Shown in pieces: positions 1 to 10,238 of a stretch of DNA of 64,000 nucleotides. A model generated the notes under the pieces. That model saw nothing but the letters and a program-made list of their open reading frames with translations. It made no database searches and was not told the DNA's origin. This DNA comes from Larus michahellis. Lineage: Eukaryota; Chordata; Aves; Charadriiformes; Laridae. Numbering within the stretch: the first letter of the stretch is position 1; each line of letters starts with the position of its first letter. Location of the stretch: positions 70,116,661-70,180,660 of the forward strand of contig NC_133897.1 in assembly GCF_964199755.1 (NCBI RefSeq). Direction: 5' to 3'. Made by a program: the position numbers and the translations under genes.

Positions 1-3000
1 ATTACTAGAGAAAGAAATTATTTTCTGGAACAACTGAATATTTACAGAAAATATGTCCCTCCCTGGAAATTAAGCCCTAAAGTTACGTACAATTAGAGCA
101 CAAAAGTACTTATGTGTAAACAAGACCTACTTCACATAATATTACATTTTTTTGCCTTTCTTGGTACCCTGAGTAAACCTGAATCGATGACATCACATGA
201 GGAGCCATACCTCAAGTGCCACATTTCTGAATCATACCAGTCCCTAGCATAAATTCTGCCGAGTCTGAAGACATCTGAATTTGTTTTTATAGAAGTAAAT
301 CCAGATCCAGGCATTCAAGTCTGGAGAAATGCCCACGTTCCCCTTTAAACTGCCATTCCCTTTGCCACTCACTGGGTCCCACACTGTCCTGTCCTGTGTG
401 ACCCACTGTCGTCAGCACACGAGTCACTTTGTGTCCAGTCAATGTACCCTCATTAGTGACCTTCCCACTGCAGCAGTTCCAGCGTCCTGGAAAGATTCAA
501 AGGTTTGCTTCACTTTCTTGAGAGGGGCAGACCATGAGCCGCATGCGGTGGCAAACTCGAGGCAGGCTGCTAAGTCACTCTGTTGTGTTTCCTCTGACAC
601 ATCAAGAATTTGCCCATTTGAAAGAGGTGGGTGGGCTTTAACCTGAGCACACAGGTTTCGGTGAGTTGCGCCGAGATCACGCGGTCAGATCTTGTCTGGT
701 TTCATAGCAATCCCACTTGTTCAAAGCAGTCAACCTGAGCGATAGCCTTTTAAATTATTCAGTTAGATACCAGCTGTTTTCGTTTAGCCTTCTGAAACGC
801 AGTCACAGTTTGTACCCAGCTTTCTGCTACTTTTGAGGCAGACAATGTGCAGAGATACCCTCATCTGTGAGCCTTGGACTAAGCTCAGGGTGATAATGTA
901 GCATGGGTACATCTTGGATACGTCTTAAATTAGATTTGTTTTAATTCTCCTGCCACACCATTAGGCAATGAGCCTTTTGCAAGGCAACGAGATGAATGCT
1001 GAAACAGAAGAAAAAGGGCATCTGAGAAGCAGGAAAGACATAATCTTCTGTGTCCACTGAATGGGAATTTACATCTCTGACATAATATTAGCAATAGACC
1101 TCCTGAAGAAGGTTAGGAAGACATCCAGGAAGAAGCAAGGTCAGAGAAAGGAATGTAAACTGGAAACTGGGGCTTGGGGGGGGGACTGCGGGAAGAAACC
1201 AAGTGAATCACTGAGAGAGCAAAAAAGGAAAGATAAGAAAGACCAGCCAGTATAATGTGCATTTTCTCTAGCATTTTGCTGGCATAGCAGTGCCAAACAG
1301 GAGTCAAAGCTCACAGCTCCCCTGGCTGATGCCTGGTCTGAGTTTCTACTTCTACCTAATTCCCATCATTTTGAAAGACCCATACGGGCTCCTCGCAACC
1401 AACCTGCCAGTCTTGCTCCTATTTCTGCAAGCCCTTTTCCACCTCTTGTTCAAGAAAGATAATGCTGCCCATGGTAAGGACGGGACACGCAGGGGTGCAT
1501 GAAGAGACCGGTGAGCACGTGGTAGCTGTCAACAAATGGCGCCAAGGCTGGGTTACGGAGAGCTAACCTCCCCTGGAACAAACCAACAAACGTCACCCCA
1601 CCAGTAGCCACTGTTATATTGTCCTTGGCTTCAAATAAACTCACTTAAAAGGGAAGAGGTAACAGGAGCCATTGGAGCATGGGGATACTCTTTTGCCGCA
1701 CCGGAGGAGAATTAAATTTTGCTTGCAGACAATGTGAAGGAGCTAGTAAAGGGGGAGACAGGATGCTAGGAAAAAAGGCATAGGAAGTGACTCAGAATAG
1801 TATAATCTAGCCAAAGATGTGTTAGGAAATGTTGCTTAGGCATGCCTATGAGTTATGCCTAAATCATATTCCAGGGGATTTAATTCTGTTGGGGTCTATA
1901 GGTTGGTTACTACAAGTTCAGTAAATGCTACTCCTTGCCTTGAGATGCTTACGTACAATGCACGAAAACAGAGCAGTCACTGACTAGGTAATGACTGTGT
2001 CCTGAATAAATCACTTACCTTTTGTGCCATGGCATACCCACCTTGGGGACAATCACATTAATTTTTCTCGTGTTGGTGGCAAAATTCATAGGAGCTCATT
2101 CAAGGACCCTGGAGAGGAGAGATGGAAATGGTGGAAGGTGGATAATCGTTTTTGAACTCTGGCATATCAAGATGATCACAACATGTGTAGACCCAGGAGG
2201 TCACACTGTAATACCTTGTTAATGTCTTCAGAGCTTTTCAGAGACCTTTATGGAGTTATCCTAAGTGAAAAATCAACCCTAATATATACATTCAAAAACT
2301 AGGTCCAACAGGCAGAATAAAGAGCCCTTGAGAGGTGGGTTAAGCTCTAGCCCGCTACTTTTCCCAGTTTCTGGTGGAAGCAGATGTGGCAGAGAATGGG
2401 CTGGCCAGCGTGAAGGCTCTGCACCCACGTGGCTGCTGCTGCGTCACGTATCACGTTAGCGTATGTCACGACAGCTAACGGGGGGGCTGGGGAGGCCTCT
2501 AGCCCAGTACTTTCCTTTCTGCTCAGTCAGGCTGTTTCTGCTGGATGCATAACAGGGGAGTATGAAGCTTGCAAACGTGTTTAGCATCACTAACTCCCGG
2601 GAAGCCCTACTTTGTTTTTGGAAAAGAAAGAAAATACAATACAGTCTGTGCATGCAGTCGCATCACATGCTGCTTCACAAGAAAGGGAAGGAAATGAAAT
2701 GATACACAGGGGAGGCAGGCCTGATTACTGAAAATTATATATACACTCTTGAGGTGAACAGTCTTCATCTAATTTGCAGGTAAATTAATGATTTACAAAG
2801 AAGCATGGTTATTAAAAATAAATTTTAGCGACAGACATATGCAGCCTATTATGGTGATTTTTCATTTAAATCTCCTAGGTCAATTATTTTCTGTATCTCT
2901 GTGCACTATGAGATGAACTGATGGAGAAATTGCGAAGAGCTATAAAAATGAGTGGTGCAGCAAAAGATGAAAAAGAGACAAAATTGTCACAATATAGGAA

Positions 3001-4279
3001 TGGACAAAATTATCTATACCAAAGTTAAAATAGAGAATAGAAACTTCATTTTTTCACTGGGCACAGAAACGAATTCACTCAGCATTACTGCAAGACATTG
3101 TGGAGGCCACAAGCAAGAAGGGGATGCTGTGGAGGATAGAATAAACTAATGGAGCAGGATGCACGGGTGACAATGACCATGTGTGGCTGTAGAAGTCTCT
3201 GGAATGCTGATTACCAGAGGCCAGGTGAAGGCAGAGCAGGGAAGGAGCAGTTTTGCTTTGCCTTGTTTGCTTGAGCGTGGCCGCAGCTGCCCTGAGCACG
3301 GCTGGGGCCTCTCGCACCGGCTGGGGCGACGGGAGGAAACGACAACTACAGCAATCTCGAGTCGGAGATTTCAGGATGCTGTGGAAATACACCTTTTTAT
3401 AGCCACCCGCCACTCTGGCCCACGTCCAAGAGAGGATCCGGTGTTAGGCAAACCTACAGTCAGACGCCAGTTGCGATTCCTAAAATTCAGTTTTCTTTTA
3501 ACGCAGATCTTCATTAAAAAATCTTTGCCATAAATTTGCTGCCTTTCATATTTGCCAAAGGGCTACTACTTCTCCTCCCAACAGAATTATATTGGAAATG
3601 TGGTCCATAGAAAAAAAAAAAAAAGGACATTTGGTGTACAAGGAGTACATCCTTGTGTGGCTTAGTTCTGGGTACTTCCTTTAGTGAGAGATTTGCCTTG
3701 CTCCATATTGCAGGGAGCAAGGAAAATATGAGTATTTCCCATTTACGTATATATGCACATATGTAATATTGTGTGAATATATATATAATTTAGCCTGACT
3801 TCCACAGCTCTCTGGAGGCAACTACTTGTGTCACCAAAAAGTCTCCAGAGAAACAATCCGTTTGGCAACACTGGACTTTATTATAATTGAGAACAAAAAC
3901 AACGTATGCAGGAAACCATAAAACCCCTCAAGTTAACTGTAGCCAACGGCAAACAAGCCTGGAGTAGGGGCGGCGAGCTGGGCTCAGGCAGAGCTGCAGT
4001 CCAAGCCTGCAAGTGGCTGCAGTTTGATGTTGTCACCTGTCCCATCACCACCCTGGCCTTTTTCTTCCCTGATTTTGATCTATGCTCAGTCCCAAGAGCA
4101 AATTTATCAATAACCAGACCACCTGGGCACAGCAATGTGCTCAAGCTGGGAGGGTTTGGGTGCACACCTCCATCAGGGTGCCTGCTCGCCTCCCCCACGC
4201 ACCACCCGTGCAGGGGTGCACCAGCAACCAAGATGGCAAGTCCCAGGGATACACCAAGGCCACAGGCAGAGATATATTT
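1..4279. other. Non-coding flank, no recognisable gene
   Basis: No open frame here resembles a known protein, and the longest ones are about the length expected by chance. Small items seen: a palindrome with p53-like half-site at 1,836-1,862, a cluster of TCACG motifs beside a CACGTG E-box near 2,427-2,470, an A run at about 3,610-3,624, a short AT dinucleotide tract near 3,776-3,789, and a 9-bp inverted repeat (3,809-3,817 against 3,843-3,851). This is the side lying 3' of SOX4. In mammals that flank leads towards the CASC15 lncRNA, but no exon of it can be recognised from sequence alone. Confidence 0.6.
1836..1862. other. Short palindrome / inverted repeat with p53-like half-site
   Basis: TTAGGCAT at 1,836-1,843 is repeated in reverse complement as ATGCCTAA at 1,855-1,862. 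Inside it TAGGCATGCCTA (1,837-1,848) is a perfect 12-bp palindrome. AGGCATGCCT fits the p53 half-site consensus RRRCWWGYYY. The second potential half-site, 3 bp later, has two mismatches. Function is unknown and a chance match is plausible. Confidence 0.35.
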
Positions 4280-5412
4280 GTCACTGCCCGCATGACATCC
4301 TTGTCTCTAAATTGGAGATACATGGATTTGACTGATGGACCACTCAGTGGATAAGGAACTGGCTGAATGGTCGCATTCAAAAAGTTGTGGTCAATGGCTT
4401 GATATCCAAGTGGAGACCAGTGACGAGTTGCGTTCCTCAGGGGTCGGTATTAGGACTGGCGCTGTTTAACATCTTTGTCAGTGACATGGACAGTGGGATT
4501 GAGTGCACCCTCAGCAAGTTTTCTAACAACACCAAGCTGTGTGGTGCAGTCAACACACTGGAGGGAAGAGACGCCATCCAGAGGGACCTGGACAGGCTTG
4601 AGAGGTGGACACATGCGAACTTCATGAAGTTCAAACAGGCCAAGTGCAAGGTCCTGCACCTGAGTTGGGACAATCCCAGGCACAAATACAGGCTGGGCGG
4701 AGAATGGATTAAGAGCAGCCCTGTTGAGGAGAAGGACTTGGGGGTGTTGGTTGGCGAGAAGCTCAACATGACGCAACAACGTGCGCTTGCAGCCCACGAA
4801 GTCAACCGTATCTTAGGCTACATCAAAAGAAGCATGGCCAGCAGGTCAAGGGAGGTGATTCTACTCCTCTACTTCGCTCTGGTGAGACCCCACCTGGAGT
4901 ACTGCGTCCAGCTCTGGAGTCCTCAGCACAAGTAGGACACGAACCTGTTGGAACAGGTCCAGTGGAGGGCCATGAAGATGATCAGAGGGCTGTAGCACCT
5001 CTCCTATGAGGACAGGCTGAGAGAGTTGGGGTTGTTCAGCCTGGAGAAGAGAAGGCTCCAGGGAAACCTTATTGCAGCCTTCCAGTTCCTAAAGGGGGCC
5101 TACAGGAGCAATGGGGAGGGTCTCTTTAGGAGAGAGTGTGGTGATAGGACAAGGGATAATGGTTTTAAACTGAAAGAGGGGAGATTTAGATTAGATGTTA
5201 GGAAGAAATTCTTTCCTGTGAGGGTGGTGAGGCACTGGAACAGGTTGCCCAGGGAAGCTGTGGATGCCCCATGGCTTGAAGTGTTCAAGGCCAGGCTGGA
5301 TGGGGCTTTGAGCAGCCTGGTCTAGTGGGAGGTGTCCCTGCCCATGGCAGCGGGTTGGAACGAGATGGTCTTTAAGGTCCCTTCCAACCCAAACCATTGG
5401 TTCTATGATCTG
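4280..5412 (+). mobile_element. CR1 LINE, 5'-truncated and inactive
   Basis: This is the 3' part of a chicken-repeat-1 (CR1) non-LTR retrotransposon. It runs from within the reverse transcriptase palm through the C-terminal region of ORF2 to the 3' tail. The RT motif with PQGSVLG is encoded near 4,430-4,460, and LVRPHLEYC is at about 4,880-4,910. The C-terminal block with KKFFPVRVVRHWNRLPRE lies near 5,200-5,260, and the frame ends at a TAG near 5,323. The tail has the family's AGGTCCCTTCCAACCC motif, then a degenerate ATTCTATG-type repeat, where CR1 copies end. The catalytic FADD box reads FSNN (about 4,519-4,530), and two in-frame TAG stops sit at 4,933-4,935 and 4,993-4,995, so the copy is dead. 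The left boundary is approximate. CR1 is the dominant LINE of birds and crocodilians and is normally 5'-truncated without target-site duplications, as here. Confidence 0.95.
4387..5325 (+). pseudogene. CR1 ORF2 (reverse transcriptase C-terminal part), broken
   Basis: One reading frame runs through the CR1 copy. It encodes the RT palm/thumb region and the C-terminal domain of ORF2p, which in an active element would copy its RNA at a nicked chromosomal target. The frame is interrupted by in-frame TAG codons at 4,933-4,935 and 4,993-4,995, where family members usually have Lys/Arg and Glu. Both catalytic aspartates of the F-A-D-D box are asparagine. The endonuclease domain and ORF1 are missing through 5' truncation. 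There is no start codon of its own and no sign of host reuse. Confidence 0.9.
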
Positions 5413-5764
5413 ATTTGCAAATAGCCTTGGAAAGGCAAGGCGCAGTATGCAAAGAAGCCAACCAGGAAACTTCCCAGGCAATGGGCGGCGCGGAGCTGCT
5501 GATGGGGGATTTTTGCATGGCAAATACAGCACAGGAATTCATGGGGATAAGGCAGGGCAAACATTAACCTCCTGTGCCGGTGGCTTTGCGAAACAGCCGG
5601 TACAACAGTCTCTTTTCGTTTGCCGCTCCTTTTTCATGGAAAAGACTTTATGGCTCAAAGACAGCAGTAAATTAACAGCTAAGTGAAACCATTATGTCAG
5701 TGGGACGCTTTAATCGGTTTACAAAACACTATTTAAGGTACGATGCATATTTCGTAGGCAGGAG
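5413..5764. other. Short intergenic stretch between CR1 and CpG patch
   Basis: Moderately AT-rich unique sequence with no recognisable gene or repeat. It separates the CR1 3' end from the CpG-rich patch that borders the SOX4 3' end. Confidence 0.5.
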
Positions 5765-6240
5765 GGGGAACCGGGAGGCCGAGGTCGAAATCCAAGGGCG
5801 TGGGGGGGGTGGCGGGTCACCGGCCTTGGCCCCGGCCGCGACGACCCCCTACCCCCCTGCGGCCAAGCGGGGAGGTGGGTGCAATGGCACACCCCCCTTG
5901 GCCCCCCAACCCATTCACACCGCTAACGGCGCTGATGGCCGGGCGTTGGCAAACGCTTTGCATGAGAAAGACTTCATTAAAGGTACCCCGGATAAACTAT
6001 TTTCGATGGGGGCGGGAGACGAAGGGGTGGGGGGCAGCGCGGCCCCACTCCCGCCCGGGCCCGGTGGATCGCTCGCTCCGGGCGGCCGCGGTCGCTCCCC
6101 AGCCGCGGTTCGGCGCGGCGGCCGGCCCTCCCCCGGCTCCTCCCAGCGGGAGGCCCCCGCTGCCGCCGAGGACCGGACCGGACCGGGCTCCGGGCACCGA
6201 GAAAAACCCGCCCGGAGGATGCCGGAGGCGTAGCAATGAT
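5765..6240. promoter_or_regulatory. CpG-rich patch just beyond the SOX4 3' end
   Basis: About 475 bp of very GC- and CpG-rich DNA (many CGG, GCGC and CCGCGG stretches) starts abruptly in AT-richer flanks and stops about 40 bp short of the SOX4 poly(A) signal. It holds a short AT-richer core near 5,945-6,005 with TTGGCAAACGCTTTGCATGA, which has an NF1-like half-site and an octamer-like CTTTGCAT. Open frames crossing it are products of base composition and match no protein I know. It could be a promoter of a downstream non-coding transcript, a regulatory CpG island, or a terminator-associated GC-rich block. I cannot choose between these. Confidence 0.45.
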
Positions 6241-6280
6241 GACAAGAGCTGCCCGGTGTTAGGGTTCAGTTCCAGCTGAT

Positions 6281-6286
6281 TTTATT
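6281..6286 (-). terminator. SOX4: SOX4 poly(A) signal AATAAA
   Basis: The minus strand reads GGAAATAAAATCAGCTGG here, a canonical AATAAA about 2.63 kb after the stop codon. Cleavage is expected 10-30 nt further left, around 6,255-6,270. The CpG patch begins immediately after. Confidence 0.75.
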
Positions 6287-6298
6287 TCCTTCCCGAAG

Positions 6299-6344
6299 AA
6301 AAAAAAAAAAAACAACAAACAAACAAACAAACAAAAAAAAAAAA
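6299..6344. repeat. A-rich tract with (CAAA)n
   Basis: An A run, about five CAAA units and a second A run. In the SOX4 transcript this is a U-rich/GUUU element 15-60 nt upstream of AAUAAA, a position typical of upstream poly(A)-enhancing U-rich elements. Confidence 0.8.
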
Positions 6345-6636
6345 GCGAGGTTATTTACAGAAGGTATATCAACAATCTGACAGGCAGTGAACTTGACATG
6401 GTTAGCTGGCATGATCTTTTTTTTTTTTTTCTCTCATCTGTCCCAACGTTGCGTCGTGGGTGATCGTTAGACAAAAAAAAAAAAAAAATATTCTACACAG
6501 CATATTGCACAGGATGGATGACCAAAAAAATAACAAAAAGAACAAAAAAAGTTAAACCCTTAACGGAACCACCTCATTAGGCAGACGTCCTAGTGCCTGT
6601 CATGTTATATTAACATACATAAACACACAATCTTCT

Positions 6637-6643
6637 TTTTTGC
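6637..6643 (-). promoter_or_regulatory. miR-129-5p seed match in SOX4 3' UTR (site 1)
   Basis: The minus strand reads GCAAAAA followed by A, an 8-mer class match to the miR-129-5p seed (UUUUUGC). Repression of SOX4 by miR-129 is established in mammals; use of this site is inferred. Confidence 0.4.
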
Positions 6644-6875
6644 TTATTATAATACAGACTTAAATGTACAAAGATGTTTTCACTTTCTTCATCTTAAACA
6701 CAACAGCTATAAACCTGAATACATATGCTATCATCATGCCATAAGAGACTAAAACAATTATATTTAGCGACAAGTAGAAAGGATTAAATAGTCAAATACA
6801 AGAATGAAAAACGCAGTACATAGTGTCGCGAACTCAAACCGGCATTTAGATAGATCCAGTGGTTTAAACGGCACG

Positions 6876-6882
6876 TTTTTGC
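6876..6882 (-). promoter_or_regulatory. miR-129-5p seed match in SOX4 3' UTR (site 2)
   Basis: GCAAAAA followed by C on the minus strand, a 7-mer-m8 class match. Confidence 0.35.
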
Positions 6883-7959
6883 TTCTAAAAAAAGTGCAAA
6901 AGATGTGGTTTACAAGTTAAAGGTACAGGATCCCTTCTGTGTCAATGCACCAGTTGCTTTACTTCATTTCGGGATAGGTTTCTCCCCAAAACGGTAGCAT
7001 ACAGTGTATACATAACGCCTCCGTCTCCCCCTTCCCCTCCGGCTGCCCCGGCCCACTCCCGCCCCCTCCCCAGAAAGGCGGGGGGGGGGGCTGCGGAGTG
7101 GGCGCTGGCGGCGAGGGATGCTGTCACTTTAAGATGCCTGCAGATTGGAGTGTAAACATGGACAAAATAGGGGCTGATTCGTGGGTGTGTGAGAGTGGGT
7201 GAGTGAGTGTGAGCGCGCACACGCGTGTGAGATACTAACCAGCGGCCCTGTTGTTAAAATCAGGAAATCCAAACAGCGATTTACACCGATTTACACCCCC
7301 TTTATATATTTTTTACAAAAATACACTGAGAAAATAATCAAACGTTTTCATCTCTCTTCTCTTTTTGTTTTTAAAAGTGTCAAAAGTCTACATTTAAATA
7401 TAAAAAATTAAAAGTTAAAACTCTAGCCCTTCAGTGAAGGAGACATAAAAATGGTGCGGGTAACAACGAGAACTACCAAAAAAGGACAAAGAAATACAAG
7501 TCAAAAATGTTTGGCCAGTATAAATACGTCCACTTATAAAATGGCATCCGATTACATTTACAAGAGAAAAAAAACAATACGAGGATGGAGCATCGGTGAG
7601 AAAAAACAGTCTTTTCATTTACAGCTATAAGGAACAAACACATACATACTCTGAGAAAAAATTTGGTCCTGAATTTTCTTTTTTAAAGTCCAGCACAGAT
7701 TTGAGTTGCGTTTGAATCCTTTAAAGAGTTAAGAATGAAAAAAAGCTGGTGATATTTTTGTAGGAATCAAACATAGCGCCATCTATCTGCTTTTATATTA
7801 TCCTAACACTATTTTTTTAAACTGTTCAACAGTCTTACAGAAATCTTAAAAAGATAGACAGGATAACATGCTATATTAAACCCCACCAGTGAAATAATCC
7901 AACACCATCACGATTCTGAGCAAGAAGAAAAAACTACTTTTTTTTTGTATTTTCGGGTT

Positions 7960-7966
7960 TTTTTGC
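7960..7966 (-). promoter_or_regulatory. miR-129-5p seed match in SOX4 3' UTR (site 3)
   Basis: GCAAAAA followed by A on the minus strand, an 8-mer class match about 950 nt after the stop codon. Confidence 0.4.
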
Positions 7967-8918
7967 AAAAGCCATCGCCCTCCATTTCCCCTGTACCACA
8001 TCATGACAGAAACTGTTCCCATTCGGTCTCTGTTTCAAAAGAAGTTTTCAGTGTTCTTTAAGTTTCGGCCGTATTTTTCTCTCTACATATGACATAAGGT
8101 GACTGAGAAAAGCGCTGCCGCCACCTCATCTGTACGTGCAAATCCGTTTCAGTTTATTATTATCTTCCCCCCACCGTATTTCCAAGACGGCTCTCAAGCG
8201 TAAGTCTGGCTCTTCTCCGCTTAACTAGGATCTCAGTCCAGCACCCAGCTCCATCCGCCTCCTCCTCCTCTTCCTCCTCCTCCCATCATCGTCGCCTCCT
8301 CTCGCCGCATGAGAAACCGGGACAGGATTTCTCCCCCCAAACGTGAACCTTGCAAGGGTGGATTTTTTTTCTTTTCTCCTCTTTTTTTTTTTTGTTTTCC
8401 AAGCAGTTCTGATCGCTCTTTCGCTGGAAAGCGCGAATGCTCAAGACATCCAGTGTGCGCTCAGCACAATGCATCGCTCCCCCTCCTCTTTATTCGTATA
8501 AAGTGGGCAATAACAAAGAACCCAGAGGTGTGTGTGGTTCCCCCACCCCCCTTCCCCCCTTTCCTCTGTCTCTCTTTTCAGGAAATAAAAAAGGAAAAGG
8601 AAAAACCCGGCGTTTCGCTCCCGCCAGTCTCTGAAAAAGCAACGTCGGGCTCGTCCCTCGGAAGGGGGTGTGTGCGGGTCCGTCTCCAGCCGGAGGGGGA
8701 ATGGAACTGACGGCCCTTCTGCGAGGAGAGGACGATCCCGCTCCCGCCGCCGCTCTCCCCGAGCACAAGAAGCAGTCTCACCAGCCCCTTCCCAGAAAAT
8801 CATTAAAAAAAAAAAAAGAAAAAAGAAAAAAGAAAGAAACAAAACCGCCCCGGCGGGGCGGGCGAGTCCTGCCGACAACGCGCGTCCGTGTCTCCTCCAG
8901 CAGGGCCCGGCTCTCGCC

Positions 8919-10238
8919 TCAGTAAGTGAAGACCAGGTTGGAGATGCTGGACTCCAGCCAGTCCCCCGAGATCATCTCACTTACCTCCGGCGTGCAGTAG
9001 TCCGGGAACTCAAAGTGCGAGCCCGAGCCGGGCTCGAAGTTAAAATCCAGGTCCCGGTCGAGCACCGAGGAGCTGAAGCTGCCCAGGGACATGCTCTCAA
9101 AGCCGGGGCTGGGGTTCAGGTCCAAGAGGTCGTCCTCAAACTCGTCGTCCGACGAAGAGGAGCCGGAGGAGGAAGAGGAGGAGGAGTGGGAGGACGCGGA
9201 GGAGGAATGCGCCGTCGAGGGGGCCGGGGAGGGGGCGCGCAGGCTGGTGTAGCTGCGGTGATCCGAGGGCGAGCCCGAGCCGGAGCCGGAGGGCGAGGGG
9301 CAGGCGGCCCCGCCGCAGTCCCCGTCGGGCCGGCCCGCCCCGCCGCCCCCCTCCTCGTAGAGGCTCAAGGGGTCGCCGGCCTCCGCCGAGCTGCTCAGCG
9401 TGGGGCTGCCAGGCACGGCGCCGCCGGGGGAGGCGGAGGCGGCCGCCGCCTGCCCGCTGCCGAAGACGTAGACCCGCTTCAGCTTCTTCTCGGCCAGCGG
9501 CTTGCCGGGGCCCGGGGGGGCGCCCGCCGCCCCCCGGGGCTTGTACAGCGCCTGGTGCTCGGGCGGCAGCAGCGCGGCCGGCGGCTCGCCGGGGAAAGGG
9601 GCGGCCTTGCCGCCCGCCGCCGCCGCCTTGCCGTGGGGCTTGCCGCCCGCGCCCGCGCCGCCGCCGCCCGCGGGGGAGGGTTTGGAGCCGCCGCCGCCGC
9701 CGCCGCCCTTCTTCGGGGCGGGCTTGGCGGGGGCCGCCGGGCCGCCGGGACCGCCGCCCGCGCTGCCCCCGCCGGCGCCGCCCCCGCCGCCCTTGTCCGC
9801 CTTGTCGCCGGGCTTGGCGGAGCTGTTGCCCGACTTCACCTTCTTCCTGGGCCGGTACTTGTAGTCGGGGTAGTCCGCCATGTGCTTGAGGCGCAGCCGC
9901 TCCGCCTCCCGGATGAAGGGGATCTTGTCGCTGTCCTTGAGCAGCTTCCAACGCTTGCCCAGGCGCTTGGAGATCTCGGCGTTGTGCATGTCGGGGGACT
10001 GCTCCATGATCTTCCGCCGCTCGATCTGCGACCACACCATGAAGGCGTTCATGGGCCTCTTGATGTGCCCGCTGGGCGTCTTGCACCAGCTCGGGTCGTC
10101 CGCCTTGCCCCCCGTGGAGGCGGTGGAGCCCGGCGTGGGGGAGGAGGCGATGCCCAGTTCGATGCCGGCCCCGGAGTCGGAGGTCTCGGCGGCCAGCAGC
10201 GCCTCCGTGTTCTCCGCCGTGTTGGTCTGCTGCACCAT
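8919..10238 (-). CDS. SOX4: Transcription factor SOX-4 (SoxC group HMG-box protein)
   Basis: A 439-residue, single-exon SoxC transcription factor that binds AACAAAG-type sites in the minor groove, bends DNA and activates progenitor, neural, cardiac and lymphoid genes in the nucleus. The start MVQQTN with AENTEALLA, and the stretch [20 protein letters not shown] before the box, identify SOX4 rather than SOX11 or SOX12. The HMG box spans residues about 59-127 (RPMNAFMVW at 61-69, with the Phe66-Met67 wedge), and a basic nuclear-localisation stretch RPRKKVK follows at 129-135. Next come Gly/Ala/Pro-rich linkers (about 150-250), a conserved block [10 protein letters not shown] (251-260), a Ser run (about 344-363), the acidic [11 protein letters not shown] (364-374), and the C-terminal transactivation domain ending SNLVFTY. 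It is slightly shorter than the human protein (474) because the Gly/Ala/Ser linkers are shorter. The start ATG has a strong context (G at -3 and +4). Stop TGA at 8,921-8,919. No frameshift or missing residue is seen. Confidence 0.99.
   Translation of the reverse strand: MVQQTNTAENTEALLAAETSDSGAGIELGIASSPTPGSTASTGGKADDPSWCKTPSGHIKRPMNAFMVWSQIERRKIMEQSPDMHNAEISKRLGKRWKLLKDSDKIPFIREAERLRLKHMADYPDYKYRPRKKVKSGNSSAKPGDKADKGGGGGAGGGSAGGGPGGPAAPAKPAPKKGGGGGGGSKPSPAGGGGAGAGGKPHGKAAAAGGKAAPFPGEPPAALLPPEHQALYKPRGAAGAPPGPGKPLAEKKLKRVYVFGSGQAAAASASPGGAVPGSPTLSSSAEAGDPLSLYEEGGGGAGRPDGDCGGAACPSPSGSGSGSPSDHRSYTSLRAPSPAPSTAHSSSASSHSSSSSSSGSSSSDDEFEDDLLDLNPSPGFESMSLGSFSSSVLDRDLDFNFEPGSGSHFEFPDYCTPEVSEMISGDWLESSISNLVFTY
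9858..10064 (-). other. SOX4: SOX4 HMG-box DNA-binding domain (residues 59-127)
   Basis: Codons for the three-helix, L-shaped HMG domain. [10 protein letters not shown] opens helix 1. The basic and aromatic residues through [10 protein letters not shown] (helix 2) and [10 protein letters not shown] (C-terminal strap) are all present and look invariant with vertebrate SoxC proteins, so the domain is expected to be functional. Confidence 0.95.

Larger units (their letters stand above)
6262..8918 (-). other. SOX4: SOX4 3' untranslated region
   Basis: This is the sequence following the SOX4 stop codon on the minus strand, down to just beyond the AATAAA at 6,281-6,286. Its length of about 2.65 kb matches the long 3' UTR typical of vertebrate SOX4. 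It is AT-rich with U- and A-runs, apart from a GC-rich pocket at about 7,015-7,115. Two internal AATAAA hexamers on the minus strand (8,489-8,494 and 8,153-8,158) could give shorter isoforms. A U-rich block (6,299-6,344 on the plus strand as A/CAAA) lies just upstream of the main poly(A) signal. Three GCAAAAA matches to the miR-129-5p seed are present. The exact cleavage site cannot be seen. Confidence 0.8.

Noticed and set aside
660-755. Resemblance to a primate Alu right arm (GCCGAGATCACG, later CCTGAGCGATAGCC)
   Set aside because: Only short patches agree, spacing is wrong, and Alu elements do not exist in sauropsid genomes.
6243-6249. miR-335 seed-type match (GCTCTTG on minus strand) near the SOX4 3' end
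   Set aside because: It lies more than 30 nt beyond the AATAAA, so it is probably outside the mature transcript.
5694-6279. Overlapping GC-rich open frames 3' of SOX4
   Set aside because: Pro/Gly/Arg low-complexity translations in several frames at once are typical of a CpG-rich patch without coding function.
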